From CAIXZV01 sp963697365 (GTDB lineage: Bacteria; Chloroflexota; Limnocylindria; Limnocylindrales; CSP1-4): a stretch of DNA of 64,000 nt. The first letter of the stretch is position 1, and each line of letters starts with the position of its first letter. Where the stretch lies: contig CAVONT010000013.1 of assembly GCA_963697365.1 (NCBI GenBank), forward strand, positions 56,320-120,319. Direction: 5' to 3'. The notes beneath the pieces were generated by a model. The model saw only the letters and a list, made by a program, of their open reading frames with translations. It made no database searches and was not told the DNA's origin. Below are positions 9,307 to 18,659 of this stretch, in pieces. The position numbers and the translations under genes were made by a program.

Positions 9307-10917
9307 ATGGCCGTCCCTCGAGCCCTGAGCCGGTCCACCCCGGCCCGGGGACCGCGTCCCGCGCGACCCCCGCATGCCCTCATGGCGGCGGGGGTCGTCG
9401 TGGCGCTTCTCGCGCTGGCTCCCCTCGCCTACCTCGCGGTGCGGGCCAGCGGGGCGGGCACCGACGCGCTCGACCTGGTGCTCAGGCCCAGGACGGCGGA
9501 GGTCCTGGTCAACACCCTGGCGATGGCCGTGCTGGTCGGGGCGGGCGCGGCGGCACTCGGCCTGCCGCTCGGATGGCTCACGGCACGCACCGATCTGCCG
9601 TTCCGGCGGGCGTTCGCCGTCCTCGTGGTCGTGCCACTCGCCGTGCCGTCCTATGTGCTGGCCTTCGCCCTGATCGGCTTCCTCGGGCCGTCGGGCACCC
9701 TGGCCGATGCGCTCGCTCCACTGGGCATCGACCGCCTGCCCGACATCTACGGCCTGCCCGGCGCCGTGCTGGTGCTGGTGCTGTCGACGTACCCGTTCGT
9801 GGTGCTCGCGGTGCGGGCGGCCATCCTCCGGCTGGACCCCGCGCTCATCGAGGCCGCGCGGACCATGGGCGAGACTGGACCGCGTGCCTTCCGGAGCGTG
9901 GTGCTGCCCGCCCTCGTGGCACCGGTGGCCGGCGGGGCGCTGCTCGCGGTGCTCTACGCGCTGGCGGACTTCGGGTCTGTCTCGCTCCTCCAGTTCGACA
10001 GCCTCTCGCGGGCCATCTACGTCCAGTACCGGGCGACGTTCGACCGGTCGCTCGCGGCGATCCTCGCGCTGGTCCTGGCGGCCGTCGCGCTCGCCGTGAC
10101 CGTCGCGGAGGCGCGCGTACGCCGCACGTACCGCGCCGGACCCAGGGCTGCGCGGGCCAGGCCGATGCCTGTCGTGGCCCTCGGACGCTGGCGCTGGCCG
10201 GCGGCCGCCTTCTGCGCGACGGTCGTCCTGATCGCGCTCGTGCTGCCGGTGGGGACGATGATCATGTGGCTCCTCCGGGGCCTGGGTGCCGGCGAGCCCT
10301 TCCGGCTCGTGCCCGCGGCGGCCTGGAACACGCTGATCGCGGCGGCCGCCGCCGTGGCGACGGCCCTCCTGCTCGCCGCACCGCTCGCGATCCTCGTCGC
10401 CCGCTGGCCGGGTCGCGCGACATCCGCGGTCTCGGCGGCATCGACCACCACGTACGCGCTGCCCGGGATCGTGGTGGCCCTCGCCGTCGTGTTCATCGCG
10501 AGCAACCTCATCCCGGTGCTGTACCAGACGCTCGCGCTCCTGTCCGTCGCCTATGCGGTGCGCTTCCTGCCCCAGGCGATGGGACCGATGCGGGACGGCT
10601 TCGGTGGGGTCAGCCCCAGCGTCGAGGATGCGGCCCGCCTGCTCGGCCAAGGACCGCTCGGCGTCTTCCGGCACGTCACGGTGCCACTCCTGCGGCCCGC
10701 GGTCGTGGCCGCCGCGGCGCTGGTGTTCCTGACGACGGCGAAGGAGCTGCCGCTCACCCTCATCCTCGCTCCGACTGGCTTCCAGACCCTCGCCACGCAG
10801 ATCTGGGGAGCGGTGGGCGACGGCTTCTACGCACGGGCAGCCCCGTCGGCGCTGTTGCTCGTGATCCTCTCGCTCGGCTCGGTCGCGCTGCTCCTGCGCG
10901 GCGAGGAGCGGGCATGA
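9307..10917 (+). CDS. fbpB: Iron(III) ABC transporter permease (two fused BPD_transp_1 domains)
   Basis: The 536-aa membrane protein has about twelve hydrophobic segments in two halves, each with a coupling (EAA) loop: IEAARTMGETGPRAFRSVVL in the first and EDAARLLGQGPLGVFRHVTV in the second. This is the FbpB/SfuB arrangement, in which one polypeptide supplies both channel halves. It follows the binding protein by 12 bases and overlaps the ATPase start by four bases (ATGA), so all three are translated together. The reading frame is intact for 1.6 kb although both downstream and upstream neighbours carry frameshifts. Confidence 0.93.
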   Translation: MAVPRALSRSTPARGPRPARPPHALMAAGVVVALLALAPLAYLAVRASGAGTDALDLVLRPRTAEVLVNTLAMAVLVGAGAAALGLPLGWLTARTDLPFRRAFAVLVVVPLAVPSYVLAFALIGFLGPSGTLADALAPLGIDRLPDIYGLPGAVLVLVLSTYPFVVLAVRAAILRLDPALIEAARTMGETGPRAFRSVVLPALVAPVAGGALLAVLYALADFGSVSLLQFDSLSRAIYVQYRATFDRSLAAILALVLAAVALAVTVAEARVRRTYRAGPRAARARPMPVVALGRWRWPAAAFCATVVLIALVLPVGTMIMWLLRGLGAGEPFRLVPAAAWNTLIAAAAAVATALLLAAPLAILVARWPGRATSAVSAASTTTYALPGIVVALAVVFIASNLIPVLYQTLALLSVAYAVRFLPQAMGPMRDGFGGVSPSVEDAARLLGQGPLGVFRHVTVPLLRPAVVAAAALVFLTTAKELPLTLILAPTGFQTLATQIWGAVGDGFYARAAPSALLLVILSLGSVALLLRGEERA

Positions 10918-11995
10918 CCGTCCGGGACGGGGCCGGCGTGGTGATGCGCGCCACCGGGATCCACAAGGCCTTCGGCGGGGTCGATGCCCTGTCGGGCGTC
11001 GACCTCGAGCTGCGCGCGGGCGAGACGCTGGCCCTCCTCGGTCCGTCCGGGTGCGGGAAGACCACGTTCCTGCGCGCGGTCGCCGGTCTCGGCCGGCCCG
11101 ATCTCGGGCGTCATCGAGCTTGGTGGATCCGTGGTGGAAGGGCCCGGGATCTACGTGCCGCCCGAGCGACGCGGCCTGGGCATGGTGTTCCAGGATGTCG
11201 CGCTGTTCCCGCACCTGTCCGTCGCGGAGAACGTGGCCTTCGGGATCCGCCGTGATCCCGCGCGGAGCGACCAGGGTCGCCGAGCTGCTGGAGCTCGTCG
11301 GCCTGCCGGACGCGGGAGCCCTCCGCCCGCACGAGCTGTCCGGCGGCATGCAGCAGCGCGTCGCGCTTGCACGGGCACTCGCCCCGCGGCCCGAGGTGAT
11401 CCTGCTCGACGAGCCGTTCGCGAACCTGGACCTCAGCCTCCGGACCCAGCTCCGGGGCGAGCTCCGACGGGTGCTGGACGTGTCGGGGACCAGCGCGCTC
11501 CTCGTCACGCACGACCAGGGTGAGGCGCTCACGGTGGCCGATCGTGTCGCCGTCATGCGCCGTGGCCGGATCGACCAGGTGGACGCGCCGGAGGTCATCT
11601 ACGCCCAGCCCGCGACCCCGTTCGTGGCGACATTCGTCGGGGTCGCGAACCTCGTGCCGGGCTCGGCGTCGGGCAGCGTCGCCGACACACCGCTCGGCCG
11701 GGTCCGGATCGATCCGGGCCCCGGCGGCGCCGACCCCTCCCGGGCCCTGGTCCTGATCCGTCCGGAGCACGTGGAGGTGGCCCCGGCCGCCGCGGAACGG
11801 CCGTCGTCCCTCATCCCCGCCCGCATCCTCGCCCGCCGGTTCGCCGGCAGCGAGCTCCTCTACGAGGTCGAGACCGACGCCGGCCTGCGGCTCTGGGTGG
11901 AGGCCGGTCCGTCGGCCCGCCTGCTGCGCGTCGGAGACCAGGTTGGCATCGGGCTGCGCGCCGAGTCCACGGTGGCCTTCCCCAGCGGAGCCTGA
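10914..11995 (+). pseudogene. fbpC: Iron(III) ABC transporter ATP-binding protein, two frameshifts
   Basis: ATG 10914 overlaps the permease stop. Walker A GPSGCGKTTF lies in the first frame. An extra G near 11101 (CCC-G-ATC) and an extra base near 11273 move the rest into the next frames, where the parts resume cleanly: GIYVPPERRGLGMVFQDVAL (Q-loop), ELSGGMQQRVALARALA (signature), VILLDEPFANLD (Walker B), LVTHDQGEAL (switch), and a TOBE-like C-terminal domain (VLIRPEHVEV). The repaired length, about 360 aa, is usual for FbpC/PotA-type ATPases. The intact partners argue that the breaks are sequencing insertions. Confidence 0.88.
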
Positions 11996-12060
11996 TCGTC
12001 CGAGACCGGGCCGACCAGCGGAGCCTGATCGTCCGAGCCGGGCCTCAGCGGAGCCTGATC
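11983..12060. repeat. Tandem repeat spanning the stop codon of the iron ATPase gene
   Basis: CAGCGGAGCCTGATCG recurs at 11983, 12016 and 12046. The first two copies continue TCCGAG and an A/CCGGGCC tail, giving units of 33 and 30 bases and a short third unit. The first copy supplies the last codons and the TGA of the ATPase gene, so repeat growth has copied the gene end into the intergenic region. Confidence 0.75.
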
Positions 12061-12078
12061 GGATGCCGCCACCCTCGC

Positions 12079-12238
12079 GGTGCCCACTGGGTGGGCCAAC
12101 GGTCGCATGCCCCGTCATCTTGGCCCACTGCGCGGGCCGTCCGTCGCCTCCAGTGGCCTGGACCATCGATTCCTGCCCAGCACGTGGGCAGGAATCGCAC
12201 GGCACCCGCCGGTTGGCCCACTGGGCGGGCACCGCGGG
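12079..12238. repeat. MITE-like intergenic repeat, family E copy 2
   Basis: This is the partner of 1345-1505. The ends form imperfect terminal inverted repeats of about 20 bases: TGCCCACTGGGTGGGCCAAC at the left and GTTGGCCCACTGGGCGGGCA at the right. It contains the hairpin at 12168-12196. Its end sequence also resembles the ends of family D elements (CACTGGGC), so D and E may be related non-autonomous elements. Confidence 0.55.
12168..12196. repeat. Perfect 12-bp hairpin inside the family E element
   Basis: Arms GATTCCTGCCCA (12168-12179) and TGGGCAGGAATC (12185-12196) flank a five-base loop. No T-run follows, so it is a poor intrinsic terminator. It could still end or stabilise the transcript of the iron operon lying just upstream. 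Confidence 0.6.
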
Positions 12239-12466
12239 CGGGATGGGCGGGCACCGAGGGTGGGATGGGCGGCGCACGCAGCAGGACGGGCGGAGCGGGC
12301 CCGGGCGGGCACAGCAGGACCGGGCGCGCAGCGAGACCCGGGCGGCACAGCGCCGCCGCTTGCACATCCTTCATGCCGCATATATCCTTCGGCTCGCATT
12401 GATCTTCTATCTCCTGCGAAGCGTGAGGACGACACCACGGACCGCCAGGCCCTCCTCGACGAGCTC

Positions 12467-12945
12467 ATGGGCGAGCTCCCCTCCCCCAGCCCGGCCCAGG
12501 CCATGCGCTACCTGCGCCACTGGCCCGGCGGACGGATCTCGCTCATCCACATCAACGTGATCAGCGTGCTCGAGACCGACGGTCCCCAGCCGATGCGCGC
12601 GCTCGCCGAGGCGCTCGACGTGAGCCAGGCCAGCGCCACGGGCATCGTCGACCGCATGGAGCAGCGCGGCCTCGTCGAGCGCCGCCGCGACGAGGATGAC
12701 CGCCGGATCGTGCGCGTCGTCCTCACCGACGAGGGCCGCAAGCTCGTCGAGGGCGTCACCCAGGAGCGCCAGGACCACATGCGCCTGCTCCTCGACGACC
12801 TCACCGACGACGAGCTCCAGGCGTTCCTCGTCGGCTCGCGCGCGATGCGGCGCGCCAGGGAGCGCATGCACGCCCGCACTCCCGCCCGGAGCCTGACGAC
12901 CGAGGGCCCGGACTCCCCACTCCCGACCAGGAGCACCCGCAGTGA
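12467..12945 (+). pseudogene. MarR-family transcriptional regulator, 3' end frame unclear
   Basis: In frame from ATG 12467 the protein reads through a MarR winged helix: ISLIHINVISVLETDGPQP, then the recognition region MRALAEALDVSQASATGIVD, and the wing RRDEDDRRIVRVVLTDEGRK. It ends with a basic helix, MRRARERMHAR. This frame then stays open until 14251, inside the exporter gene, which cannot be real. One or two extra bases after about 12880 would bring the end to 12896 or to a TGA at 12943-12945 overlapping the exporter GTG. The true start may lie upstream, since codons back to about 12400 are also open. It probably represses the two exporter genes downstream, the usual MarR arrangement. Confidence 0.78.
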
Positions 12946-14669
12946 TCCCCATCCTCCGGCAGTACCTGCGGCCCTACAGCGCCCCGATCGCCCTCGTGCT
13001 GGTCCTCCTGCTGGTCCAGGCGATCGCCAACCTGTACCTGCCCGAGCTCAACGCCGAGATCATCAACAACGGCGTCGTGACCGGCGACATCGACTACATC
13101 ATCAGCACCGGCGGCCTGATGCTGGCTGTCACGTTCCTGCTCATGCTGGCCGCCTTCGTCGCCGTCTACTTCTCGGCCAAGATCGCGATGGGTTTCGGGC
13201 GGGACCTCCGCTCGGCGATCTTCCGCAAGGTCGAGACCTTCAGCCAGGTGGAGCTCAACCACTTCGGCGCGGCCAGCCTGATCACGCGCAACACGAACGA
13301 CGTCCAGCAGGTGCAGCAGGTCGTGCTGCTCGCCCTGACGATGATGATCAGCGCCCCGATCCTGGCGATCGGCGGCGTGATCATGGCCTACCGCCAGGAC
13401 GGGCCGCTGACCGCGATCCTGCTCGTGATCCTGCCGATCATGGCCGTGTTCATCGCCGTGGTCATGAAGCGGGCCATCCCGCTGTTCCAGGCAATGCAGG
13501 TCAAGATCGACCGCATCAACCTGGTCATGCGCGAGAAGCTCTCGGGTGTGCGCGTGATCCGGGCCTTCGTGCGGACGGAGCACGAGGAACAGCGCTTCGA
13601 CGCCGCCAGCCTCGACCTGATGGACACGGGCCTGCGCGTCAACCGCCTGTTCGCGATCACCATGCCCGTGCTCATGCTGATCATGAACCTGTCGACCGTG
13701 GCGGTCCTGTGGTTCGGGGCGTTCCGGGTCGACTCGGGCGCCATGCCGATCGGCAACCTGACCGCCTTCATCCAGTACATCACCCAGATCCTGTTCGCCA
13801 TCATGATGGCGGTGGTGATGTTCGTGATGGTCCCGCGGGCAGCCGTGTCAGCCGGACGCATCGGCGAAGTGCTCGTCACCGAGCCGACCATCTGGGACCC
13901 GCCCACGCCGATCTCCCCGGTCCGGAGCGGCCGGGTCGAGTTCCGCGACGTCGAGTTCCGCTATCCCGGCGCGGAGGAGCCCGTGCTCAAGGGCATCTCC
14001 TTCCACGCCAGCCCCGGCGAGGTCACCGCGATCGTCGGCTCGACCGGATCCGGCAAGAGCACGCTCATCAACCTGCTGCCGCGCTTCTACGACGTGACGA
14101 CGGGCCAGGTGCTCATCGACGGCGAGGACGTCCGCGCGCTCGATCGCCAGGACCTGTGGAAGCGGATCGGCATGGTGCCCCAGAAGGCGTACCTGTTCGG
14201 CGGCACGATCGCGAGCAACCTGCGCTACGGCGACCAGCAGGCCACCGATGACGACCTGTGGCGCGCGCTCGAGATCGCCCAGGGACGCGAGTTCGTCAGC
14301 GAGATGGCCGAGCAGCTCGAGGCGCCCATCAGCCAGGGCGGCACGAACGTGTCCGGCGGCCAGCGCCAGCGGCTCGCGATCGCGCGGGCGATGGTCAAGA
14401 AGCCCGACATCTACGTCTTCGACGACAGCTTCAGCGCACTCGACTTCCGGACCGACGCCCGACTGCGGGCCGCCCTCTCCCGGGAGCTCGCCGACGCGAC
14501 GGTGATCATCGTCGCCCAGCGCGTCGGGACGATCCTCCACGCCGACCGGATCGTCGTCCTCGAGAACGGCGAGGTCGCCGGCATCGGCACCCACGAGGAA
14601 CTCATGGCGACCTGCGAGACGTACCGCGAGATCGTGCTCTCCCAGGTCACCGAGGAGGAGGTCGCGTGA
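12942..14669 (+). CDS. ABC exporter half-transporter (heterodimer subunit 1)
   Basis: GTG 12942 follows AGGAGC. The 575-aa protein has a six-segment type 1 exporter membrane domain (residues about 15-300, with the loop RSAIFRKVETFSQVELNHFG), then an ATPase domain. That domain has Walker A GSTGSGKST, Q-loop VPQKAYLFGGT, signature VSGGQRQRL, Walker B IYVFDDSFSALD, and a Gln-containing switch region VAQRVGTI instead of His. The non-canonical D-D in Walker B and the missing switch His are typical of the degenerate subunit of BmrCD/TM287-288-type heterodimers. It overlaps the next gene by four bases (GTGA). Likely multidrug or lipid export under MarR control. Confidence 0.92.
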   Translation: MIPILRQYLRPYSAPIALVLVLLLVQAIANLYLPELNAEIINNGVVTGDIDYIISTGGLMLAVTFLLMLAAFVAVYFSAKIAMGFGRDLRSAIFRKVETFSQVELNHFGAASLITRNTNDVQQVQQVVLLALTMMISAPILAIGGVIMAYRQDGPLTAILLVILPIMAVFIAVVMKRAIPLFQAMQVKIDRINLVMREKLSGVRVIRAFVRTEHEEQRFDAASLDLMDTGLRVNRLFAITMPVLMLIMNLSTVAVLWFGAFRVDSGAMPIGNLTAFIQYITQILFAIMMAVVMFVMVPRAAVSAGRIGEVLVTEPTIWDPPTPISPVRSGRVEFRDVEFRYPGAEEPVLKGISFHASPGEVTAIVGSTGSGKSTLINLLPRFYDVTTGQVLIDGEDVRALDRQDLWKRIGMVPQKAYLFGGTIASNLRYGDQQATDDDLWRALEIAQGREFVSEMAEQLEAPISQGGTNVSGGQRQRLAIARAMVKKPDIYVFDDSFSALDFRTDARLRAALSRELADATVIIVAQRVGTILHADRIVVLENGEVAGIGTHEELMATCETYREIVLSQVTEEEVA

Positions 14670-16718
14670 GCGGGCCGATGCAGCGCCCCACGTCAGCACC
14701 GGCCCCGGCGGGGCCCGGCGGACCCGGTGGACCCGGCGGACCCGGCGGCCGGCGCGGTGCCGGCGGTGGACCCGGCGGGCCCGGGGGTGGCCCCGGCGGC
14801 CACATGTCGATGCTGGGCTCGACCGCCAAGGCGGCGAACTTCGGGCCGTCGTTCCGGCGGCTCATGGGCGAGCTGCGCCCCGAGCGCAGCTGGGTGGTCA
14901 TCGTCCTGGTCCTGGCCATCGTGAGCGTCGTGCTCGCGATCCTCGGGCCCAAGATCCTCGCCAACGCCACCAACGTCATCTTCGCGGGCGCCGCGGGCGC
15001 CCAGATGCCCGCCGGCGCGTCGGTGGACCAGGTCGTCGCGGCCCTCGAGGCGCAGGGCCAGACGGACCAGGCGGCGATGATCGCCAACATGCCCTACCTC
15101 GTGCCCGGCCAGGGCATCGACTTCAGCCTGCTGGCGCAGTTCCTGCTGCTCGCCACGCTCGTCTACGTCCTGAGCTCGATCTTCGCCTGGGGCCAGAGCT
15201 ACATCATGGCCGGCGTCACCCAGCGCACCGTCTACCGCCTGCGCGCACGGGTGGACCAGAAGCTCGGCCGGCTGCCGCTCGCCTACTACGACCGCGAGTC
15301 CCGCGGCGACATCCTGTCGCGCGTCACCAACGACATCGACAACATCAGCCAGACCCTGCAGCAGACGCTGACCCAGCTGATCACCTCGCTGTTCACCGTC
15401 ATCGGCGTGCTCATCATGATGGTCACGATCAGCCCCCTGCTCGCGTTCTTCTCCGTGCTCGTGGTACCGGCCTCGATGGTCGTCGCCATCGTCATCGCGA
15501 AGCGCAGCCAGGTGCAGTTCGCCGCCCAGTGGGAGCGGACCGGCAACCTCAACGGCCACATCGAGGAGATGCACACCGGCCACTCGATCGTGAAGCTCTT
15601 CGGCCGCCAGGACGAGGCGATCGTCGAGTTCGACCGGCGCAACGAGGAGCTCTACCAGGCGAGCTACCGCGCGCAGTTCCTGTCGGGCCTCATCCAGCCC
15701 GCGATGACGTTCATCTCGAACCTCAACTACGTCGCGATCGCGGTGATCGGCGGCATCCAGGTGGCCAACGGCCAGATGAGCCTGGGCGACGTCCAGGCGT
15801 TCATCCAGTACAGCCGCCAGTTCACCTTCCCGATCATCCAGGTGGCATCCATCGCCAACGTCCTGCAGTCCGCGGTGGCCTCGGCCGAGCGTGTGTTCGA
15901 GCTGCTCGACGAGGCCGAGGAGATCGGAGACCCGGCCGCCCCGGCCCTGCTCGAGGAGCCGGCCGCGGGCCGTGTGACCTTCGAGGACATCTCGTTCCGG
16001 TACCTGGAGGACACGCCGCTGATCGAGGACCTGTCCCTCGTCGTGGAGCCCGGGCAGACCGTGGCCATCGTCGGGCCCGACCGGTGCCGGCAAGACGACG
16101 CTGGTCAACCTGCTGATGCGCTTCTACGACGTGCAGGACGGCCGGATCACGGTCGACGGCATCGAGACACGCGAGCTCACCCGGGACAACCTGCGCCGGA
16201 CGTTCGGGATGGTTCTCCAGGATGCGTGGCTGTTCAAGGGCACCATCCGCGAGAACATCCTCTACGGCGCTGACGCGGGCTCCGTCTCCGAGGAGGCATT
16301 CCACGCAGCGGCCGAGGCGGCGCACGTGAACCACTTCGTGCGCACGCTCGAGCACGGGTATGACACCGTCCTCGACGACGACGCGACCGCCGTGTCGGCG
16401 GGCGAGAAGCAGCTGCTCACGATCGCCCGGGCGTTCCTCGCCGACCCGCCGATCCTCATCCTCGATGAGGCGACGTCGTCGGTGGACACGCGGACCGAGG
16501 TCCTGATCCAGAAGGCGATGGCGACGCTCATGGTGGGCCGGACATCGTTCGTGATCGCGCACCGCCTGTCCACGATCCGCGATGCCGACGTCATCCTCGT
16601 GATGAACCAGGGCAGGATCGTGGAGCAGGGCACGCACAGCGAGCTGCTGGCCGCGCGTGGCTTCTACCACGACCTGTACGCGAGCCAGTTCGAGGAGGCC
16701 CTGGAGGACGTCGCGTAG
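14666..16718 (+). pseudogene. ABC exporter half-transporter (heterodimer subunit 2), one frameshift
   Basis: GTG 14666 overlaps the previous stop; ATG 14678 is an alternative. Residues about 10-50 are an unusual Gly/Pro repeat (GGPGGPGGP type). The membrane domain follows, with a large first external loop, then the ATPase. An extra G near 16081 turns GPTGAGKTT into a broken Walker A and shifts the frame. After it come Q-loop VLQDAWLFKGT, signature VSAGEKQLL, Walker B PPILILDEATSSVD and switch VIAHRLSTI. The catalytic Glu and switch His are both present, so this is the active partner of the degenerate subunit before it. The single insertion inside Walker A is almost certainly an error. Confidence 0.9.
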
Positions 16719-16766
16719 GGCCTGCGCGGGTCATGCGCCCTGCGCGTACCGGCAGGGTTGAAACGG

Positions 16767-16796
16767 GCGCTGCGACTCTCGCCATGCGCGCAGCGC
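16767..16796. repeat. Intergenic hairpin after the exporter operon
   Basis: Arms GCGCTGCG (16767-16774) and CGCAGCGC (16789-16796) with a 14-base loop lie 48 bases after the exporter stop and about 120 bases before the next ATPase gene. There is no T-tract. It may be a rho-assisted end or an operator, and nothing else is visible in the 199-base gap except the GGAGG ribosome site at 16908. Confidence 0.4.
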
Positions 16797-16917
16797 AACC
16801 GCCACGATCCACCTGATGCACGACGGGCCGCCCAAGCGCCCGCCGGGGTGGCGCGCGCCGGACGACGGGCGCGGCAGGGCGACGCAGCGCGGCGTCGCGA
16901 GGTCATTGGAGGTCCCA

Positions 16918-17823
16918 ATGACACACGCAGCCATCGTGGCCACGAACCTCTCCAAGTCCTACGGCCGGCGCCGGGGCATCGAGGATGTGTCGTTCGAGGT
17001 TCTCGAGGGCGAGGCCTTCGGCTTCCTCGGCCCGAACGGGGCAGGCAAGACGACCACCATCCGGCTCCTGATGGGCTTCCTGCGGCCGACGAGCGGCACG
17101 GCGGCCATCGGTGGCCGCGATGTCTTCCGTCACGCCGCGGCCATCCACCGGGACGTCGCATACCTCGGCTCCGACCCAGGCTTCCTGGGTGAGCTGACCG
17201 GTGCGCAGCAGCTCACCTACCTCGCGGACCTGCGCGGCCTGCCGAAGCGCGCCTGGCAGCCGATGGCCGAGCGTCTCGAGCTCGACCCCAGCGTCCGGAT
17301 CCACCGCCTGTCCCGCGGCAACCGCCAGAAGATCGGCGTCGTGGCGGCCTTCATGGGCCACGAGCCGATCATCGTCCTCGACGAGCCGACCTCGGGCCTC
17401 GATCCCCTGCTGCAGCGCGTGTTCCTCGCCCTGCTCGCGGAGGTCCGGGCGGAGGGCCGCACGGTCTTCCTCTCATCGCACAACCTCGTCGAGGTCGAGC
17501 GCTCCTGCGATCGGGTCGCCATGATCCGCGAGGGTCGCCTGGCCGAGGTCCGCAGCGTCGGCCAGCTCCTGGGTGCCCACTGGCGCTCGATCAACCTCGT
17601 GCTCGAGGAGCCGGCGGCACCGGACGCGTTCGACCTGCCCGATGTCGAGGTGGCTGCGATGACCGGTCGCGAGGTCCACCTCATGGTCCGCGGCGACATC
17701 AACCCGCTCCTCGCGAGGATCAGCGCCCACCGCGTCCTGGACATCGCGATCACGACACCCGACGTCGAGGACATCTTCCTGCGCCACTACCGCGACGACG
17801 CAATCGACGAGGTGACGGCATGA
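16918..17823 (+). CDS. ABC transporter ATP-binding protein (ABC-2 system)
   Basis: ATG 16918 follows GGAGG at 16908-16912. The 301-aa ATPase has Walker A GPNGAGKTT, the signature region as RLSRGNRQKIG (the form common in ABC-2 ATPases rather than LSGGQ), Walker B IIVLDEPTSGLD and switch SSHNLVEVER. The C-terminal part carries the accessory domain of CcmA/NatA-like proteins. It overlaps its permease by four bases (ATGA). Likely efflux of an unknown compound. The first family-wide ATG in this frame is at 16816, but the ribosome site and conserved start favour 16918. Confidence 0.92.
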   Translation: MTHAAIVATNLSKSYGRRRGIEDVSFEVLEGEAFGFLGPNGAGKTTTIRLLMGFLRPTSGTAAIGGRDVFRHAAAIHRDVAYLGSDPGFLGELTGAQQLTYLADLRGLPKRAWQPMAERLELDPSVRIHRLSRGNRQKIGVVAAFMGHEPIIVLDEPTSGLDPLLQRVFLALLAEVRAEGRTVFLSSHNLVEVERSCDRVAMIREGRLAEVRSVGQLLGAHWRSINLVLEEPAAPDAFDLPDVEVAAMTGREVHLMVRGDINPLLARISAHRVLDIAITTPDVEDIFLRHYRDDAIDEVTA

Positions 17824-18620
17824 CCGCGGCCGACTTCCGCATGGACCTCCGCCGCAGCCGAAGCCTCACCGCCTGGCTCGCGATCCTGCTCGCGGCGTAC
17901 GGCGGGATCCTGACCCTGATGTACCCGATCATGGTCGAGAACGACGCCCTGTTCCGGCAGTACATGGAGACCTTCCCGCAGGAGTTCCTGCTCGCCTTCG
18001 GCATGACCGGGAGCCTGAGCGATCCAGGCGTCTTCTTCACCACCTACGTGTCGTCGTGGCTGTGGCCGATCATGGCAGCGATCACCGCCATCCTCGGGGG
18101 CACACGGGTCGCGGCCGACCTGGAGCGGGGTTTCCTGGACCTCGCCCTCGCGACACCGCTCTCGCGAACGCGCCACCTCGTGACGTCGATCGTCGGGCAG
18201 GCCATCGTGATCGCGATCCTCGCGGCAGCCACGGTCGGGTCGATCTGGGCTGGAGGACTCCTCGTCGATGTCCAGTTCGACGGGGCGCGCTTCGCTGCGG
18301 CCGGCGTCCTCTGCTGGTTGTTCGGGTGCGCGCTGGCGGGGGTGGCAACGCTCCTTGCCGTGCTCACCCTGAGCCGCGGCCGGACCGCCGGCATCGTGAG
18401 CGGCCTGCTCGTCGCGATGTACCTCGGGTGGGTCGTTGCCCAGCTCTCGACCGATTGGGCGTGGCTGCTGGGCTGGTCCGCGTGGGGCCACTTCGACACC
18501 ACGACGCTGATCGACCACGGCACGCTGCCGGCCGGCGACCTCACGCTGTTCGCGGTCGTCGCGGTCGCGGGCTGGGTCGCCGCGGTCATCGCGTTCGCGC
18601 GTCGGGACCTCGCGGCCTAG
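17820..18620 (+). CDS. ABC-2 type transporter permease
   Basis: This 266-aa membrane protein has six hydrophobic segments: AWLAILLAAYGGILTLMYPI, SWLWPIMAAITAILGG, VTSIVGQAIVIAILAAATVG, FAAAGVLCWLFGCALAGVAT, TAGIVSGLLVAMYLGWVV and FAVVAVAGWVAAVIAFA. The element DLERGFLDLALATPLSRTR is the short coupling stretch of ABC-2 permeases. It is translationally coupled to the ATPase upstream and should form a homodimeric channel. Substrate unknown. Confidence 0.9.
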   Translation: MTAADFRMDLRRSRSLTAWLAILLAAYGGILTLMYPIMVENDALFRQYMETFPQEFLLAFGMTGSLSDPGVFFTTYVSSWLWPIMAAITAILGGTRVAADLERGFLDLALATPLSRTRHLVTSIVGQAIVIAILAAATVGSIWAGGLLVDVQFDGARFAAAGVLCWLFGCALAGVATLLAVLTLSRGRTAGIVSGLLVAMYLGWVVAQLSTDWAWLLGWSAWGHFDTTTLIDHGTLPAGDLTLFAVVAVAGWVAAVIAFARRDLAA

Positions 18621-18659
18621 CGAGGGCTGGCCACTGGCCCGCTTGGAACTCTCGCCGTC

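Noticed and set aside
8989..11598. 869-residue minus-strand frame over the iron transporter
   Set aside because: It is Arg/His/Gly-rich shadow coding opposite well-defined permease and ATPase genes, common in GC-rich DNA.
12168..12196. Hairpin as an intrinsic terminator of the iron operon
   Set aside because: The stem is perfect, but no T-run follows, and the stem belongs to a mobile-type element, so I list it only as a hairpin.
11996..14251. Long plus-strand frame covering the MarR region and most of the exporter gene
   Set aside because: Its second half is an alternative frame of the exporter, which has full ABC motifs in another frame, so only the MarR part is real.
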